Below the pieces are notes generated by a model. That model was not told where the DNA came from. It saw only the letters and a list, made by a program, of their open reading frames with translations, and did no database searches. Positions 1-12,206 of a DNA stretch of 64,000 nt are shown here, piece after piece. The stretch lies in contig NC_134572.1 of the NCBI RefSeq assembly GCF_050947875.1, positions 117,962,709-118,026,708 of the forward strand. The letters run 5' to 3'. The position numbers and the translations under genes were made by a program. Each line of letters starts with the position of its first letter. The first letter of the stretch is position 1. This stretch comes from Dermacentor variabilis. Lineage: Eukaryota; Arthropoda; Arachnida; Ixodida; Ixodidae.

Positions 1-2023
1 GCACTACCATATCACGCAAATGTTTAGCTTCGACAAGCATGCAAGTCGGCGCTGCAGCCTCTCCAGGCAAGTACGACTGAGTTACTAGAACCACGTCACC
101 TTTTATAGCGGCGAAGTCAAACTTTAAATGATAGCTAGGCGGGCACCGCTCTTTCTAGCGACGTGAATAAGACAGCAGGTTAGCAATATCTCAGCAACTT
201 GCAACATTTTTGGCCACCCGTATGCGAATACATTTTAATGTGCGCTGTAAATAATCAGAAAACCTTTCCGAAATTAAGCTATCTGATCCGCGCTGGCGAC
301 AAGAATGACGTGGTCGGAGTATAGGTCGCAAACTCATTTCCAGCTTTTCAGCGCGCGCAGTCACGTATATATTCCTGAACAACTTCGAAGTTGTTGCACG
401 TACAGTTAACGCCAGCAGGCGGGCGGCCGTCACAGTCTTACAAATTTACCGCTGTAAATACTATAGAACATAAGGGTAAATGTAAGCACCAGGCTGCTAC
501 ATTCGTCGCCTTCAGCCGGTAAAACATGCGTAACTTCCGCACGATAAGATTGCAGTGCAGACGGAATGGATAAGTAAACGGTATACTTGCACTATATACC
601 TCTGCAGCTTGTACAAAAGTTTTGTGTCGTCTACACTCACTGGTCACCGTGGTTGCTGAAATACCGGCTGTATGAGCCGTGCATGTGACCGCCGTGGTCA
701 TCATGTAGACAAGCAAGTAAACACCGTTAGAAGGCGCTCAAGGGCAGGCACTGTCATGAGGCGCCCATGGGTATGGTGATGTAAAAGGGTTATATAGCTC
801 CGAGTCACTTCAGCTAATCAGGAAGAGGGCTGGTTCCCTATATCGATGTTCCTTTTTTTATTGAAGGATGAGACAGCTGGAAAATAGGCCGTCGAGGAGC
901 CAGCTATCCTAATCATCAAGGATAAGCTCCGGCGGCTAAGGAATGTAGAAAAAAAAAAAACACGAAACAAGTAAAAGAAAAAAAAGCTAGGAAACAGACG
1001 GAAATAAGAACGAGTGGCGGACGATATCCATGTCAGAGCGCGCTGTACAGGCGGCATGCGAACGTCCAACCACAGCGTGCGCTACGAAACCGTCTCTATA
1101 GAACGGCGAGAAAAAGAAACACACAAAAGAATTTTTGAACAAATCGAGGAATAAAGCGCATAAAAAAAACAGTGCAATGGCAGAATCACAAATCTATTAG
1201 CGGCTGAAAATGGGTACAGCCTTCCGCCATTTGATGCACGGAGCCAGTTCTGATTGTGTATCACCTAAGATATAAGCAACACGTACTTGTTCGGTACTTG
1301 CTGATGCGCGCCTCCCATTCTATTGTACGTTAGTTAAATAAGGGTTCCCCGTGCAGTGCTGTTGAGGTGCCCTCCTGTGAGAGACAGTTACGGCGCTGCA
1401 CTCATCTCTTCCTCTCCTTTTCACACAAATAAGGGGCGTATACACTAATCAGAAATACTGAGTGCACATATACTACTATTATTACTACCAATAGAAGTAA
1501 TAGTATTGTTAATGTTATGTTAAAAAGCCAATAAAGAACTAGATAGTCCCAGGCAGACGCCATCAAAATTCCATGACGTCGCGGCAGGCTGGAGCGGGAA
1601 CATCAAGACGGCGTCGGCCACCCGCCCTTCCTCTCTTTTTATTTTTATTTTGCATCTTTTCTGGCTTGTCGAGCCTCTTCTGACGGCAAGAGCGGTCTTT
1701 CTTTTTCAAAATAGGGGCGTAATTCACTAGAGAGATCAAATTATTTATTTCCGTTCGTATTGTGTCCCTTTCAACCCTGATACGGACGGATTCGTGTGTT
1801 TTTTTCAAAGAAGCAACCTGGTCGCCCAACTCCGTGTTAACTTCAGCGACGGTCCGGCGTATTATTTGTCTTCACGCAATCTGTGTGTCGCGAGTGAGAC
1901 ACTCCAACTCGTCACTTTCACGAGATGACTCGTCGTCTTCGGTTGCGTCACGGGTATATAGCTCTCTCCTTAGTGGGATCCGTGTCCCAAAATAAGCTTG
2001 CGAAGCCTCCAACACCACCGCAG

Positions 2024-2024
<1 letters not shown>
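1..2024. other. Unassigned non-coding DNA
   Basis: I see no protein domain, RNA gene or intact transposon here. Open frames are short, lack recognisable motifs and look like chance. There are short A/T homopolymers (about 948-960) and a TATTAC-rich patch near 1470-1510. It could be intron or intergenic DNA. Confidence 0.5.

Positions 2025-2115
<91 letters not shown>
2025..2115. repeat. (CT)n microsatellite, about 90 bp
   Basis: An uninterrupted CT dinucleotide array. Reading frames through it encode Ser-Leu or Arg-Glu repeats and are artefacts of the array. Confidence 0.97.
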
Positions 2116-2118
<3 letters not shown>

Positions 2119-2446
2119 CAACGTTGTGAAAGATCGCTACGTTCGTTTCCAGAGCACCGCAAGGAAGACGGATGCGCACGAGAAAAAAAAGTACGCGAAT
2201 TAGTGCGCTGACTAAACAATCAAGTATTGAATAATGCACACGAAAGAAAGAAATAAAGAAAGAGATAGAAAGAGAAGAAGCCTGCACACAGTGACCACTA
2301 TAGATTAGTTAGGCTGAGCTGTCGGTGGAAACTGTATGAGCGAATTAATTGCTACTGAGTTTGGCAGGTAATGAAAGCGATTGCCCGCTTCATTTAGCCG
2401 CGGCAAACAACATAAATAAAGAATAAGTATCCTCGCGAAAGAAGCA

Positions 2447-2491
2447 ACAACAACAGCAGCAGCAATAATAATAATAATAATAATAATAATA
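2447..2491. repeat. (CAA)(CAG)(ATA)n trinucleotide tract
   Basis: CAA and CAG triplets run into an ATA array from about 2464. It is a compound trinucleotide microsatellite with no supported coding context. Confidence 0.9.
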
Positions 2492-3099
2492 TAATTGCGA
2501 ATGTGATGTTGCAATCACCAAATCTTGAAATCCAAAGCTAACTTGCGTGTCTGCGAAGGCGTTCACAAGTATACCCTCTGTATTCCGCAAGCTGGTCTGT
2601 CTCACAATCGAGAGAAGGAAAATAGCAGTTCCTTGGAGAAAGCTACATAGGCTTGCATCACGGCACGCCTATAGCATTCTACGTCAGATGACTGGCATAA
2701 ATGAAAATGACACTCACTCAACGCGGTACACCAAAGACACTTATCCTACACATAGAACACCACAACGCGCCGCTTACAAGTACAATCATACCATATCGAA
2801 ATGTTTCGCAAAATGTTACAACTCGGGCGCCTTCGTTGGCCGGCGACAGAATAGCTTCGGGGTCGGTGGCCGCCTTTCATCAAATTATAATACTTTAGAA
2901 GTTAATTAATTAATTAAAGTTAATTATCTAATTCGGTGGAATGAAAACAAATATAGTTTGAGTTTCTCCAAGCGACGGCAAACAACATTACTTTTGTTCT
3001 GTCCAGCTACGTGGAATTTGCATATCTTTTAACTCTGGCTGAAGCTAGCTGGGACACCTTGTATAGTCGCCTGCAATTCCTTCGCCGACACGCCTCGTA
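2492..3099. other. Unassigned non-coding DNA
   Basis: Nothing recognisable apart from an AT-rich TTAATTAA cluster near 2900-2930. Confidence 0.5.
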
Positions 3100-3184
3100 C
3101 CCGCCGTGGTTGCTTAGTGGCTATGGTGTTAGGCTGCCATATAAGCTCGAGGTCGCAGGATCGAATCCCGGCCACGCGGCGGGC
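3100..3184 (+). mobile_element. tRNA-derived SINE, head only
   Basis: The sequence starts CCCGCCGTGGTTGCTTAGTGG (A-box-like) and about 50 bp later has GGATCGAATCCCGGCCACG (B-box-like). This matches the heads of the fuller SINE copies at 40028 and 49278. The body that follows in those copies, with the CCCCAGGTGGT motif, is missing, so this is a truncated copy. It resembles the tick SINE Ruka; that name is an inference. Confidence 0.8.
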
Positions 3185-3189
3185 GCACA

Positions 3190-4207
3190 TTCTTACGGAG
3201 TCTTCTTTCAATCTGTTACCATATATGTTGAAATACAAACGTCACCCGTGCACTCTGTTACGCCGTAAGTATATGATGGTGCATCTTACCTGTTGTACCA
3301 AACTGCAAACTCGCGAGTTAAAAGTGTGGATACCAATAGAGGCGCCAGAAAAACTTTTCTTTTTTTTCATTGCAGCCCAGGCAGGCCGGCTGAAACCAAG
3401 TGGTACACAGTCCATGAGCGCTTGTCCGCCCAATGCGATGCATTGAGACAGTTCCACGCTGCACGGCTATACTAGACGAAATTAAAAATATTTTTTTGCC
3501 GATATCATGGTGTGTAAAGTTTTGCTCACGAGTACATATGACTTAACGTATCGGTAACGCTGTAATTGCCTTTACCTACCCACCCCTTTTTTTTCTTCTT
3601 CCTTTCTTTAACAAATGGTCTTTTGCATTGTGTATTTGGGTGTTGATCAATTATAGTGTTTGTACGTTGTAATATTATTGGACGCCCGTAATTGCTGCAA
3701 ATGTGTGGGACCATACTCTGGGTATGGAAATGCAGAAGCGCAGCTGCATCTGCGCCACCTCTTTACTGTTGCATATATACGAAGCTTTCCTTTTTTGTTT
3801 CCTACAGTGCTGAAGTGGCAGGAAAATGGCTCCCATAATTAAGCCCGTGTATAAAAGCCTTTCGGCAGTAGCACCCAGCCGATTGCAGTCGTTTCATTCC
3901 GCGAGAAATCAGGGTCGTTCCAAGTTCAGGTAGCGCGACACGAAACACGCAACGCACGATTTCTCGCTTTGATCTTGGCATCGCTCCACTCGATTCGCTA
4001 CGAGCTTCGTGACTTGGTTCACGCCATTTCAGCACCGGTTGCGTGTAGTCGTGCCAGACGAGCCCCCGGCGTGCTCCTCCAGCTTGAAGTCTGCACCGCG
4101 AGCGAAAGGAGAAGCAACTGCAACCTGCAGCGGCGAAGCGAAATATCGACGTGCAGTACCCCCTTGAACTGATCCCTCCCACCACCCCTTTGAGCCCCTT
4201 CAGCTTC

Positions 4208-4209
<2 letters not shown>
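3190..4209. other. Unassigned DNA, possible core promoter inside
   Basis: No coding motif. A TATA-like box lies at 3850-3856 (separate entry). Downstream the DNA becomes CpG-richer toward 4500-5100. Confidence 0.4.
3850..3890 (+). promoter_or_regulatory. Candidate TATA/initiator core promoter
   Basis: TATAAAA at 3850-3856 is followed by an initiator-like GCAGTC at 3885-3890, slightly farther than the usual spacing of about 30 bp. A possible 5' splice donor, CAGGTAGCG, follows near 3928-3936. No coding exon could be tied to it, so this is a motif-level guess. Confidence 0.22.

Positions 4210-4239
<30 letters not shown>
4210..4239. repeat. (GA)n microsatellite
   Basis: About 15 GA units. Confidence 0.95.
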
Positions 4240-4242
<3 letters not shown>

Positions 4243-5250
4243 TGAAAGCAAGGATGTTAACCGGAAGAGAAACACAGTTTGTTACCCTAAGTAGTGGGAG
4301 GGGGCCACAGAAAGAATAAGGAGACAGAACGCACGGACGAAAGCGCGGGAATGTCCTGGAAGTTCGGGCGAATCCAATGAAACTCCTTGTAGACAGGACT
4401 GGGTGCGCGCGGTAGGCTACAGCGGGGGGCCGCCTGGAGCCTCGAACCCTCGGAACGCGCGTTCGCTGCCCGCAAAGACGCCAGCCAAACGCAGCCAACA
4501 TCGCTGTCTAATCGGCGGTCTCGCGGCTGTTCAGCGGTAAGGAAAGGGTGGCCCGCCGGGCAGGCGCTAGATTACGGTTGCGTGTCCTAGGCCAGACTGC
4601 ACGCATGCCAGCCATGCGGAGTTCTCCGAGTCGTGTGTAGTAATGCACGTACATGCACAAAGGGAGATGGTCCTCTCCACGTTGCGGCTGTTTCTGCTAT
4701 GCGTGAGCGAGAGAGAGGGAGACGTTCGCGGGCTGGGGGAGGGGAAAGGGAGAGTACAGCGGAGCCGAGAAGTTTCGAGGAGAGAGCTGGCCTAGCGTGG
4801 CCGGCCCTTTCTCTGGCACGCGCGGCTCGTTGCCAATCGATGAAGCCCTCTCCCTCGGCTCCTCTCTGTCTCTCGCCCTCTCCGCCGAGCTGGCGCGGCT
4901 CGCGCTGCGATGCTCGGCCCGCCAGCTGGGGGTGTGTGTGCATACAGAGTCGATGACACCCGTCTCCTAAAAGTCTCCCACGCACGGTGTATGTATATCT
5001 GCTTCCCGCCTTTTTCGACGCATGCGAGAGGCCGCCAGCCTATACGCCCGCAGACGGAGCGGTACGTTCGACCGGTCGCTTGGCTGGCCGAGTATGTCCG
5101 TGATGGGTAGGTTCGACTTGGGGCTGGGGAGATGACACGGAGAGAGAGAGGTGTTCGATGCAACAGCACGGGCTTCCGGGCACCTCATTTCGCCTTTCGG
5201 GAAAGAAAAAAAAAAAAAAAGCGTTATCACGCACCGGCGCTAAGCGCACG
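4240..5250. other. GC-rich, CpG-containing non-coding segment
   Basis: GC-richer than its surroundings, with many CG dinucleotides and purine/pyrimidine tracts. Several overlapping open frames on both strands reflect low stop-codon density in GC-rich DNA; none shows a domain. It could be a promoter-proximal region or a decayed repeat. Confidence 0.4.
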
Positions 5251-5668
5251 TAAAGGCTGCAAGAGTGACTGAGCCGGTGAAGGTTCTGAACATTCTTTGC
5301 AGTTTCGATAAATGTTAATAAGGTTGAACTGAATTGTTGAATTGAATTGAGCGAATAAACACACTTTACACTTATGCAGTATATATGCTAATGCTGTGAA
5401 GACGCGTCAAAAGCTTTATCGCTCTAATAAATGGTATCTTCAATCCATAAATCAACCGAATCGAAGGACGAATTCGGTGACTTAGGTGTGGATCAAGCAT
5501 GCTTTGAAGTAGAAATACACCACGTTACTCGAATGTAAGTTTTGCCCGTAACTGGAGTATCTGGGTCAACCAACTTGCGCCTTGTTCTTTTGTAAAAAAA
5601 AAAAAAGAAACAAACTGTGAACTTTTGTTTATGATCAATGTATAAACCGACTAATTCTGTACTTGACA

Positions 5669-5867
5669 CTGTATTTCCTCACGAGGGTTGCAATGGTGGG
5701 CTTGTTGGTAATGCATCTTGAAGGGGCTTACGGTAGCGCGATTAAGAGACGGGACAAAAGAAGACACACAGGGACACACACAGCTCTCTGTGTGTGTGTG
5801 TCTGTGTGTCTTCTTTTGTACCGTCTTTTAATCGCGCTACCGTACACCCCTTCAAGCTGTATTTCCT
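5669..5867 (+). mobile_element. Penelope-like foldback insertion with 11-bp target duplication
   Basis: The direct repeat CTGTATTTCCT occurs at 5669-5679 and 5857-5867 and fits a target-site duplication. Between the copies lies a single-copy head of about 40 bp containing GGGCTTGTTGGTAATGC. After it come two arms of about 60 bp in inverted orientation (about 5719-5786 and 5793-5856) sharing GGTAGCGCGATTAA. The arms meet in CA/TG-rich sequence. The head resembles GGGCTAGTTGGT in the insertions near 45100 and 46970. I infer non-autonomous Penelope-like (PLE) copies. No GIY-YIG or reverse transcriptase coding remains, so the class rests on shape and head similarity. Confidence 0.6.
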
Positions 5868-6241
5868 GTTTCTGAGGAAACAGCTGCCTTCGTGAATTAG
5901 GGGTGCACCCCATCATTTCAACGCACACTCATTGCCGTACGATGGCATATCTAGTTGTATCATTCCGCTCCGAAAAAAAAAAAAAAAAAAGGAGCAATGA
6001 GCCATTTCCGCGCTTACGTATCGACAAAAGAAAAAGAAAATGTACGAAACTGAAGGGAGTGCCTATCACAGGAACTTAAACATCGACAGATGAATGCAAA
6101 CACAAGAAATGCAAGATTGTTGATTTGAATATTTGCTTTGTCATATATAGAGAAGCTTTATAATCAAGCGCTTTGATCTGTCGCCCACCTCCAACTCAAT
6201 CTACCGATTCTTTCCTAGCCGCGTCGGTACGTATACCTTCT

Positions 6242-6302
6242 ATAACAGCTGAAATAGAAAGTGTATGTATCAGATACATACACTTTCTATTTCAATTGTT
6301 AT
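6242..6302. repeat. Near-perfect 30-bp palindrome
   Basis: Arms 6251-6271 and 6273-6293 are exact reverse complements around a single A at 6272. Complementarity extends to 6242 and 6302 with two mismatches. It may be a MITE remnant or a simple hairpin. Confidence 0.85.
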
Positions 6303-7684
6303 GAAATTTATGCACCACCGCGGCTCGTTGCTTTACAGGAGTGCCGTGCAAACGAATCTCGCTACGAAACAGCGAACGATGCGAGAACGACGGCCGTACG
6401 TATACATGCAAACTAAACACTGCGCAGAGCCTCAATAATAACTTTCCGCCGCTGCAATACCGCTGAAGCCCAGTGCTCGTGATTCCATAACCCAGTGCTC
6501 GCGTTGTACATTTAGTTATTGATTCTTCCCGATTCTCTACATCCAAATCATTCGGCCCCGCCGTGGGAAACGTATTATAGGGTGGTTCCACGTGTATAGT
6601 AAGGCGAGCTGGACAGTGCTACGATAAATCAGCGGAGAAGTGCCACTGTATATATGCATAACGCACCCACACAAAAACCCGGAAACAATCGGAAGTGCGT
6701 TCCAACTTGCGACGGCGAGATTGCTGTTGCCACTGGCGGCTGGCCTTCCAGCCTGCCAGACTGATTCGCTCGGCAAACAGCGACCGAGAAGAGGAGGAGA
6801 CGGCCGGGCTGGTCTCTGGGGGGTGACAACGAAAACGTGGACAGGGAGGGGGTGAGCAGTGCAACAAACGGCGTTATTGTTGGTGCAAGTTTATATATAC
6901 ACGTATAGTTGTCTCTGCACTGGCGTGTTACGCGAATAAAGAAGAGAAAAAGAAAAGAAAGAAGGAACGAAACGAACGAAGGTATACGGTTGCGCTTTCG
7001 CATACCTGTGTAATTGTGTCGCCCGCTCCGCCCCCCTCCCTCCCTCCTTTCTTTTCTGTTGAAAACGCAGCGCAGGACAACTACCCTTGGAAGAGTGGTT
7101 TAATTGCCGATTAGGGAGGGGAAACTAAGAAGGAAGTGTATCGTGCGATATATGGCTACGCCGGTGACGTTGCCAGGAAGAATAGGGGAGTCGAGGTGAG
7201 GGGGGAGGGGGAGGGGGAACGTAAGGTTGGATCGAAGTTTTGGATGCCGAATCTCTCAGGGGACGACAGGTCGCGGTTGTTCCGAGGGGATCGGCAGGTA
7301 ACCTACAGGCGCGTCGAGCTGCCGCGAAAACCGAAAAGCCCGAAACTTATCAGTCCGTTCCCTCCACATTAGCGAAATTGTGTTGACCCGATTTTGCAGT
7401 CCGCTTCAGAACCGAGACGTTCGTATCATCCTTCATGACTTTATTAAGAAGTACATGTACAGTCTATTAAAAATAAATAAAAGTAAGGCGTCGCGAGTGT
7501 AGCAAAGAAAGAAGAGGCGATAAACTCGACCCAAAGGAATTAAATAGACCAAGTAAAAAATAGTAAGGCCAGGTTAATACATAACCACCGAGCGCGCCTC
7601 CTGATCTCGCAGGTTTTGATCGGTAAATAACTCTTTCTATTTCAATACCAGGTTGGTCAGCTATCTGCCTGTAGCGAATGATTG

Positions 7685-7685
<1 letters not shown>
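6303..7685. other. Unassigned non-coding DNA
   Basis: No gene or transposon recognised. It contains G-rich and C/T-rich strings (7030-7050, 7195-7220). Confidence 0.45.
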
Positions 7686-7775
<90 letters not shown>

Positions 7776-7776
7776 G
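7686..7776. repeat. (TTA)n microsatellite, about 90 bp
   Basis: An uninterrupted ATT/TTA trinucleotide array. Apparent poly-Leu and poly-Ile frames are artefacts. Confidence 0.97.
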
Positions 7777-8069
7777 ATATGAAAATATACAAGCACACAA
7801 ATGAAACAGGCAATCGTCAAAGGTCGTACACTTGAGTCCGATCAGTACATATTCCTTAATTAGCAGTGCACGTTGTGTGACGAATGCGAGACACTCCAAT
7901 ATAAGGCGTGCAAGTGTCTCACAGGAAACACAGGACGTACGCGACGGACTGTCCACACGTCCTTGACGATACAAGCGTTCGCGCACCAACACAAAAGCAA
8001 CTCTTAATTTCACTAGCATTGCTCTGGCACTACGAGGCAAGCCACGACCACGAACACGGGAGGGAACGC

Positions 8070-8537
8070 GCCATTTGCAACAAGTTGGTCTGGGTGCCAG
8101 TACTCAAGTACGGGGCAGAAACCTGGAGGCTTACGAAAAGGGTTCTACCTAAATTGAGGACGACGCAACGTGCTATGGAAAGAAGAATGATAGGTGTAAC
8201 GTTAAAGGATAAGAAAAGAGCAGATTGGGTGAGGGAACAAACGCGAGTTAATGACATCTTAGTTGAAATTAAGAAAAAGAAATGGGCATGGGCAGGACAT
8301 GTAATGAGGAGGGAAGATAACCGATGGTCATTAAGGGTTACGGACTGGATTCCAAGGGAAGAGAAGCGTAGCAGGGGACGGCAGAAAGTTAGGTGGGCGG
8401 ATGAGATTAAGAAGTTTGCAGGGACAACATGGCCACAATTAGTACATGACCGGTGTAGTTGGAGAAGTATGGGAGAGGCCTTTGCCCTGCAGTGGGCGCA
8501 ACCAGGCTGCTGCTGCTGCTGATGATGATGATGATCT
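8070..8537 (+). pseudogene. RTE-type LINE, C-terminal ORF2 fragment
   Basis: An open frame carries the post-reverse-transcriptase C-terminal region of an RTE-clade LINE. It has YGAETW near the start, then a GHVMRR motif and RGRQKVRWADEI, a string typical of RTE ORF2 C-termini. The frame stops at 8522 and runs directly into a GCT/GAT triplet tail (8508-8537), a common RTE 3' end. The endonuclease and most of the reverse transcriptase are missing, so this is a 5'-truncated dead copy. Loss of the 5' part is the usual result of incomplete target-primed reverse transcription. The remaining frame has no stop, which suggests modest age. Confidence 0.85.
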
Positions 8538-8559
8538 GGGTGCTGCTTTAGGAGGTATC

Positions 8560-8880
8560 GGCGGATTAACACACGGGCGTTGTCAGTCATACAAGAAACT
8601 TCTGGGCAGTCACTCCCGTTGTGGGCACAAGTTGAAGCGTGCGTGCTGTGAGCATAGCGAGGAGACCACAAGCGAGGCGATCAGCCTCTTCATTCCCAGC
8701 AATACCCACGTGCGAAGGTATCCACTGGGCAATGAGGGACACCCCACGATAAGTAAGTATGTCGGCGGACTCTATTACACTGCGTAGAATTGGGCTATTG
8801 GCATCCTTTGTCAACAGCCTGCTAAGGGCAGCACTTGATAAGCTGGAAGCCACGCAAAAACGAAACATCGCTTTCGACAC
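8560..8880 (-). pseudogene. I-type LINE RNase H fragment, antisense
   Basis: On the minus strand an open frame carries the end of a retroelement RNase H domain. The motif WIPSHVGIAGNEEADRLA includes the conserved HxGxxGNExAD. Sequence before it (S-x-AAL-x-R-L) fits the helix preceding that motif. Both ends lack the rest of the element. Non-LTR elements with an RNase H belong to the I, R1 and Tad groups. This is a different copy from the plus-strand relics at 10050 and 29750. Confidence 0.8.
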
Positions 8881-9600
8881 CGAAACTACAGCAAACAGAT
8901 TCTCGTAAACGCCCTGAATTTTCGCCCCGTGCGCTCGGGGCTACTTGATTAACTATGAGGAAGGACTTGATTTCATTCAAGTGGAAGCAGTGACTCAACA
9001 TACTTCTTACATAATACCCGTAGTAGCATGCCAGACGATAAACCAAGTTATATAACATCTCCAGCCTAATACAATTATCGCCAAAATCACCACTTCTGTC
9101 AATGTGAAGACTTTTGGTAACATTTTTTGGAGGACAACGGCCGAAACGTGTGAAAACGACGTGGAACCATGACGTTGCACTGACATCACCGACGCCGTGG
9201 CTTGCGCGCGAAATTCAAAAGGGTAAGTTCTGCCTTCTATTTAAAGCGAGTAGCCATTCTTCTTCCCCCTACGAAATGCAAACAATGTTAAAAAAAAGCA
9301 CAGTTGATTTAATGATTCTTGTTAGTGCCCATTTAAAGAACACGCCTTGCTTAAGACGATGCGTCTCACGCTTGCTTGGTACTGCGCCTTGGCTTTTGCA
9401 TCCGGCCGTAGCGCCCAGACGCTTTATAGAGAGGCTCAGATAATTTTTCCTTTTTTATCACACGCATTTGTATGAAATAAACACTGGTGTGTTACACAAG
9501 CCGGGATAGACAGCCGCGAAACAGTTTAGCGAAAGCCAAGTTGAGTGCATGTAACATTTGTACGTGTATGTGCTTGTGCACGTGAGCACTTGTGTTGATT
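8881..9600. other. Unassigned, probably decayed repeat DNA
   Basis: No coding motif stands out. It sits between the antisense LINE fragment and the compound satellite. Confidence 0.4.
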
Positions 9601-9625
9601 TTTTTCTCTCTTCCTTTCATTCCAC

Positions 9626-9800
9626 GCCATCTCACCTGGAGGAGCATGCCGAGCCGGTTATCTGTTCATCTATCTCTCCCTTTCCCTCATCCCTCGCCAC
9701 CTCACCTGGAGTAGCATGCCAAGCCTGCGTATCTATCTATCTATCTCTCCCTTTCCCTCATCCCTCGCCACCTCACCTGGAGTAGCATGCCAAGCCTGCG

Positions 9801-9888
<88 letters not shown>

Positions 9889-9939
9889 CCTTTCCCTCAT
9901 CCCTCGCCATCTCACCTGGAGTAGCATACCAAGCCTGCG

Positions 9940-10021
<82 letters not shown>

Positions 10022-10046
10022 GTTTGTCCGTCTGTCTGTCTGTCTT
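9626..10046. repeat. Compound satellite: 45-bp unit alternating with (CTAT)n
   Basis: A unit carrying CTCACCTGGAGTAGCATGCC starts its CTCACCTGG core at 9631, 9701, 9772 and 9911. Between cores sit CTAT runs that are short in the first intervals (spacing 70 and 71 bp) and long in the last (139 bp). A further long run follows the fourth core (9940-10020). The block ends in a short (GTCT)n run. The LINE relic begins immediately after. Confidence 0.93.
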
Positions 10047-10849
10047 AACCGGCAATATTCTTGACGGTCAGTGAGCCCAAGCAACCACCCTTGTTCATCC
10101 TAACTTGTCCGTATCTCCGCAAACGAGGCATTGGTGTGTCCATCGAAAAATGCGCGTTAATCGCGTTTACGCGCAAGCCCATGAGACCGTATTCTGTTCC
10201 TCTCAATGGCCAGGTTATCAAATACCAGAAGTCTCACCGCTTCGTATGTGTGATTATTGACAGGGACCTTTCATGGAGTCCCCACTGCGTCTACCTGAAG
10301 CGGAGACTAATTTCGATTGTACATATATTGAGGTTCCAGTGAGGAAAAACCTGGGGCACGTCGGTACGTTCTGTGCTGCAGCTGTACAGAGCACTGGGTA
10401 TGGGCTTTACACGGTACAGCTTGCCGGTTTCGGTGAACACATGTAAAACAAACATTCGTACCCTCGAAAGTTTACAAGGCCAGGCTTTACGGATATGTCT
10501 TGGAATACCACGTTGCGCCTCGACTCACGCAGCAATCATGATTGCTGGAGATTACTTGGTTCCAACATATAACGATTGAAAACCTTAGAGCACACATTGC
10601 CCAGTCACTACATTTGCTGCTTTGCCAGCACAGAGACCTCAAGCCACATTTTCCAAACTTGTTGCGACACATCAAGGCTTCCATCGGGCTTTACACCAGC
10701 ACCAAGACCACTGGTACTCCTGTGGTGCCTACGACAGCCACAAGTACACCTCACGATTCCGGGAATTACGGACACCGTCATCCAACAGTGGATCTACGTC
10801 AGTTCACACTGTGATTACTGAACGAGACATATGAACAAAGAACGCACAT

Positions 10850-11318
10850 TTACACCGATAGATCTGTCTCAGCCACCAGCTTCACAGGCGCTGTTATCAT
10901 CCCGGCCTTACAAGTTACAATTACTTTCAAAGTGTCCCATGTAACGACTTCTATGGCAACAGAACTTGCCGCTCTACGTGTCGCTGGTAATTACATCGCA
11001 CAAGCCAAACCTCGAAAGTGGGTCGTTTTTTGTGACTCCAAGGCAGCCCTTCAGAGTCTGCAGTCAGCCTTACGACGCAAGACCCATGAAAAACTGGTGT
11101 TTGAGACCAGAGAAGTTCTCCACCAAGCCCTCATAGACGGACATGACATCATCTTCCAATTGCTTCCGGGGCGCTGCGGCATGGTCGGAAATGACCTTGC
11201 TGATGATGCCGCCCGGTCAGCCCATAAAGAAACCCTGATCCTTCCTACACCCATATCGAGGACAGACGCTGCTAGGGTTCTTCGTTTACTTGCTCAAACC
11301 AAGACTGAAACTTTGTAA
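10850..11318 (+). pseudogene. RNase H domain of the I-type LINE
   Basis: The conceptual product reads TDRS near 10855 (first catalytic Asp), ATELAALRVAG (helix with catalytic Glu), VFCDSKAAL (catalytic Asp) and CGMVGNDLADDAAR, the equivalent of HxGxxGNExAD. This is the order of a type I RNase H. In the last motif His is Cys and Glu is Asp, so activity is probably lost. The frame ends in a premature stop at 11318. Confidence 0.83.
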
Positions 11319-12206
11319 AAAACCCCGATTTCCTCCAACTGCCGTCTCCACTGGCTGGATCCTACATTGAAGCTGCAGATTCCATCGAACTTCTTCTTCC
11401 GTGATGCAACTTTGCCGCCTCTGGTTAGGGGTGGCTTTTACGAAAGCCTACTCATTCCTTATTATAATGTCCGACATACCGATCTGTGACCCGTGCAACT
11501 GTGAAGAGACGATTGAGCAAGTGTTGTGTTTTTGTGATCTCTATGAGATCGAACGCGACGGTCTTCGGAGGGTGTAAAACCGCTTAGCAGAACATTTTCA
11601 GGCTAAGATTCTCGGGCCACGGCCCCACGCGTCACAGGCTTAAAAAGCAACGCGGGCACTGCTACGTTTCGTGAAATCGACTGGCCTCACTAACCGATTA
11701 TAGGAGTGAAGTTACGGACAACCGCACGTGTCGACACTGATAGTACCTTCTTCCCTCCCTCTCCTTTCTTCTTTCCCTTAATCTCCTTCCCATGTGTAGG
11801 GTAGCAAACCGGACTTGCGTCTGGTTCGCCTCACTACGTTTCCTTTCTTTCCTCCTCCTTCAGTTGCATTTCCGACAGCTGATTGCACAGAAGCAAAGCG
11901 GAAGCGTTAATGGTTTCGTAGTCGTGCGCTGCCGCTGAGGCGATGCGCGGCGTGCCGCCGGAAGCGCCATCTCGTTGCTCTAGAACAAACTGCTCCTCGA
12001 AAAGAGCCAACAGTCAGCCTGAGGAACAATCACACCCGACCTCTAGAAGGGGCATCGTACGAAGACTGGGTCGCACCGCAAGCAGTTGCCACCAGAAGAA
12101 TTAACGCTTAAATTTGCCGTCCTTTACTAAGGAGGCAAGCATCTTTCCTTTCACCTGATCCCTTACCCCTATCTTAGGCCACGGGCCATCCTTTCTAATA
12201 AAAGTG

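Noticed and set aside
4587..5249. Overlapping long frames on both strands, possible gene
   Set aside because: GC-rich DNA has few stops; no domain, codon pattern or splice structure supports a gene.
9121..9150. Second hammerhead-like CGAAACG string
   Set aside because: No stem II or CUGANGA-like element of suitable length precedes it.
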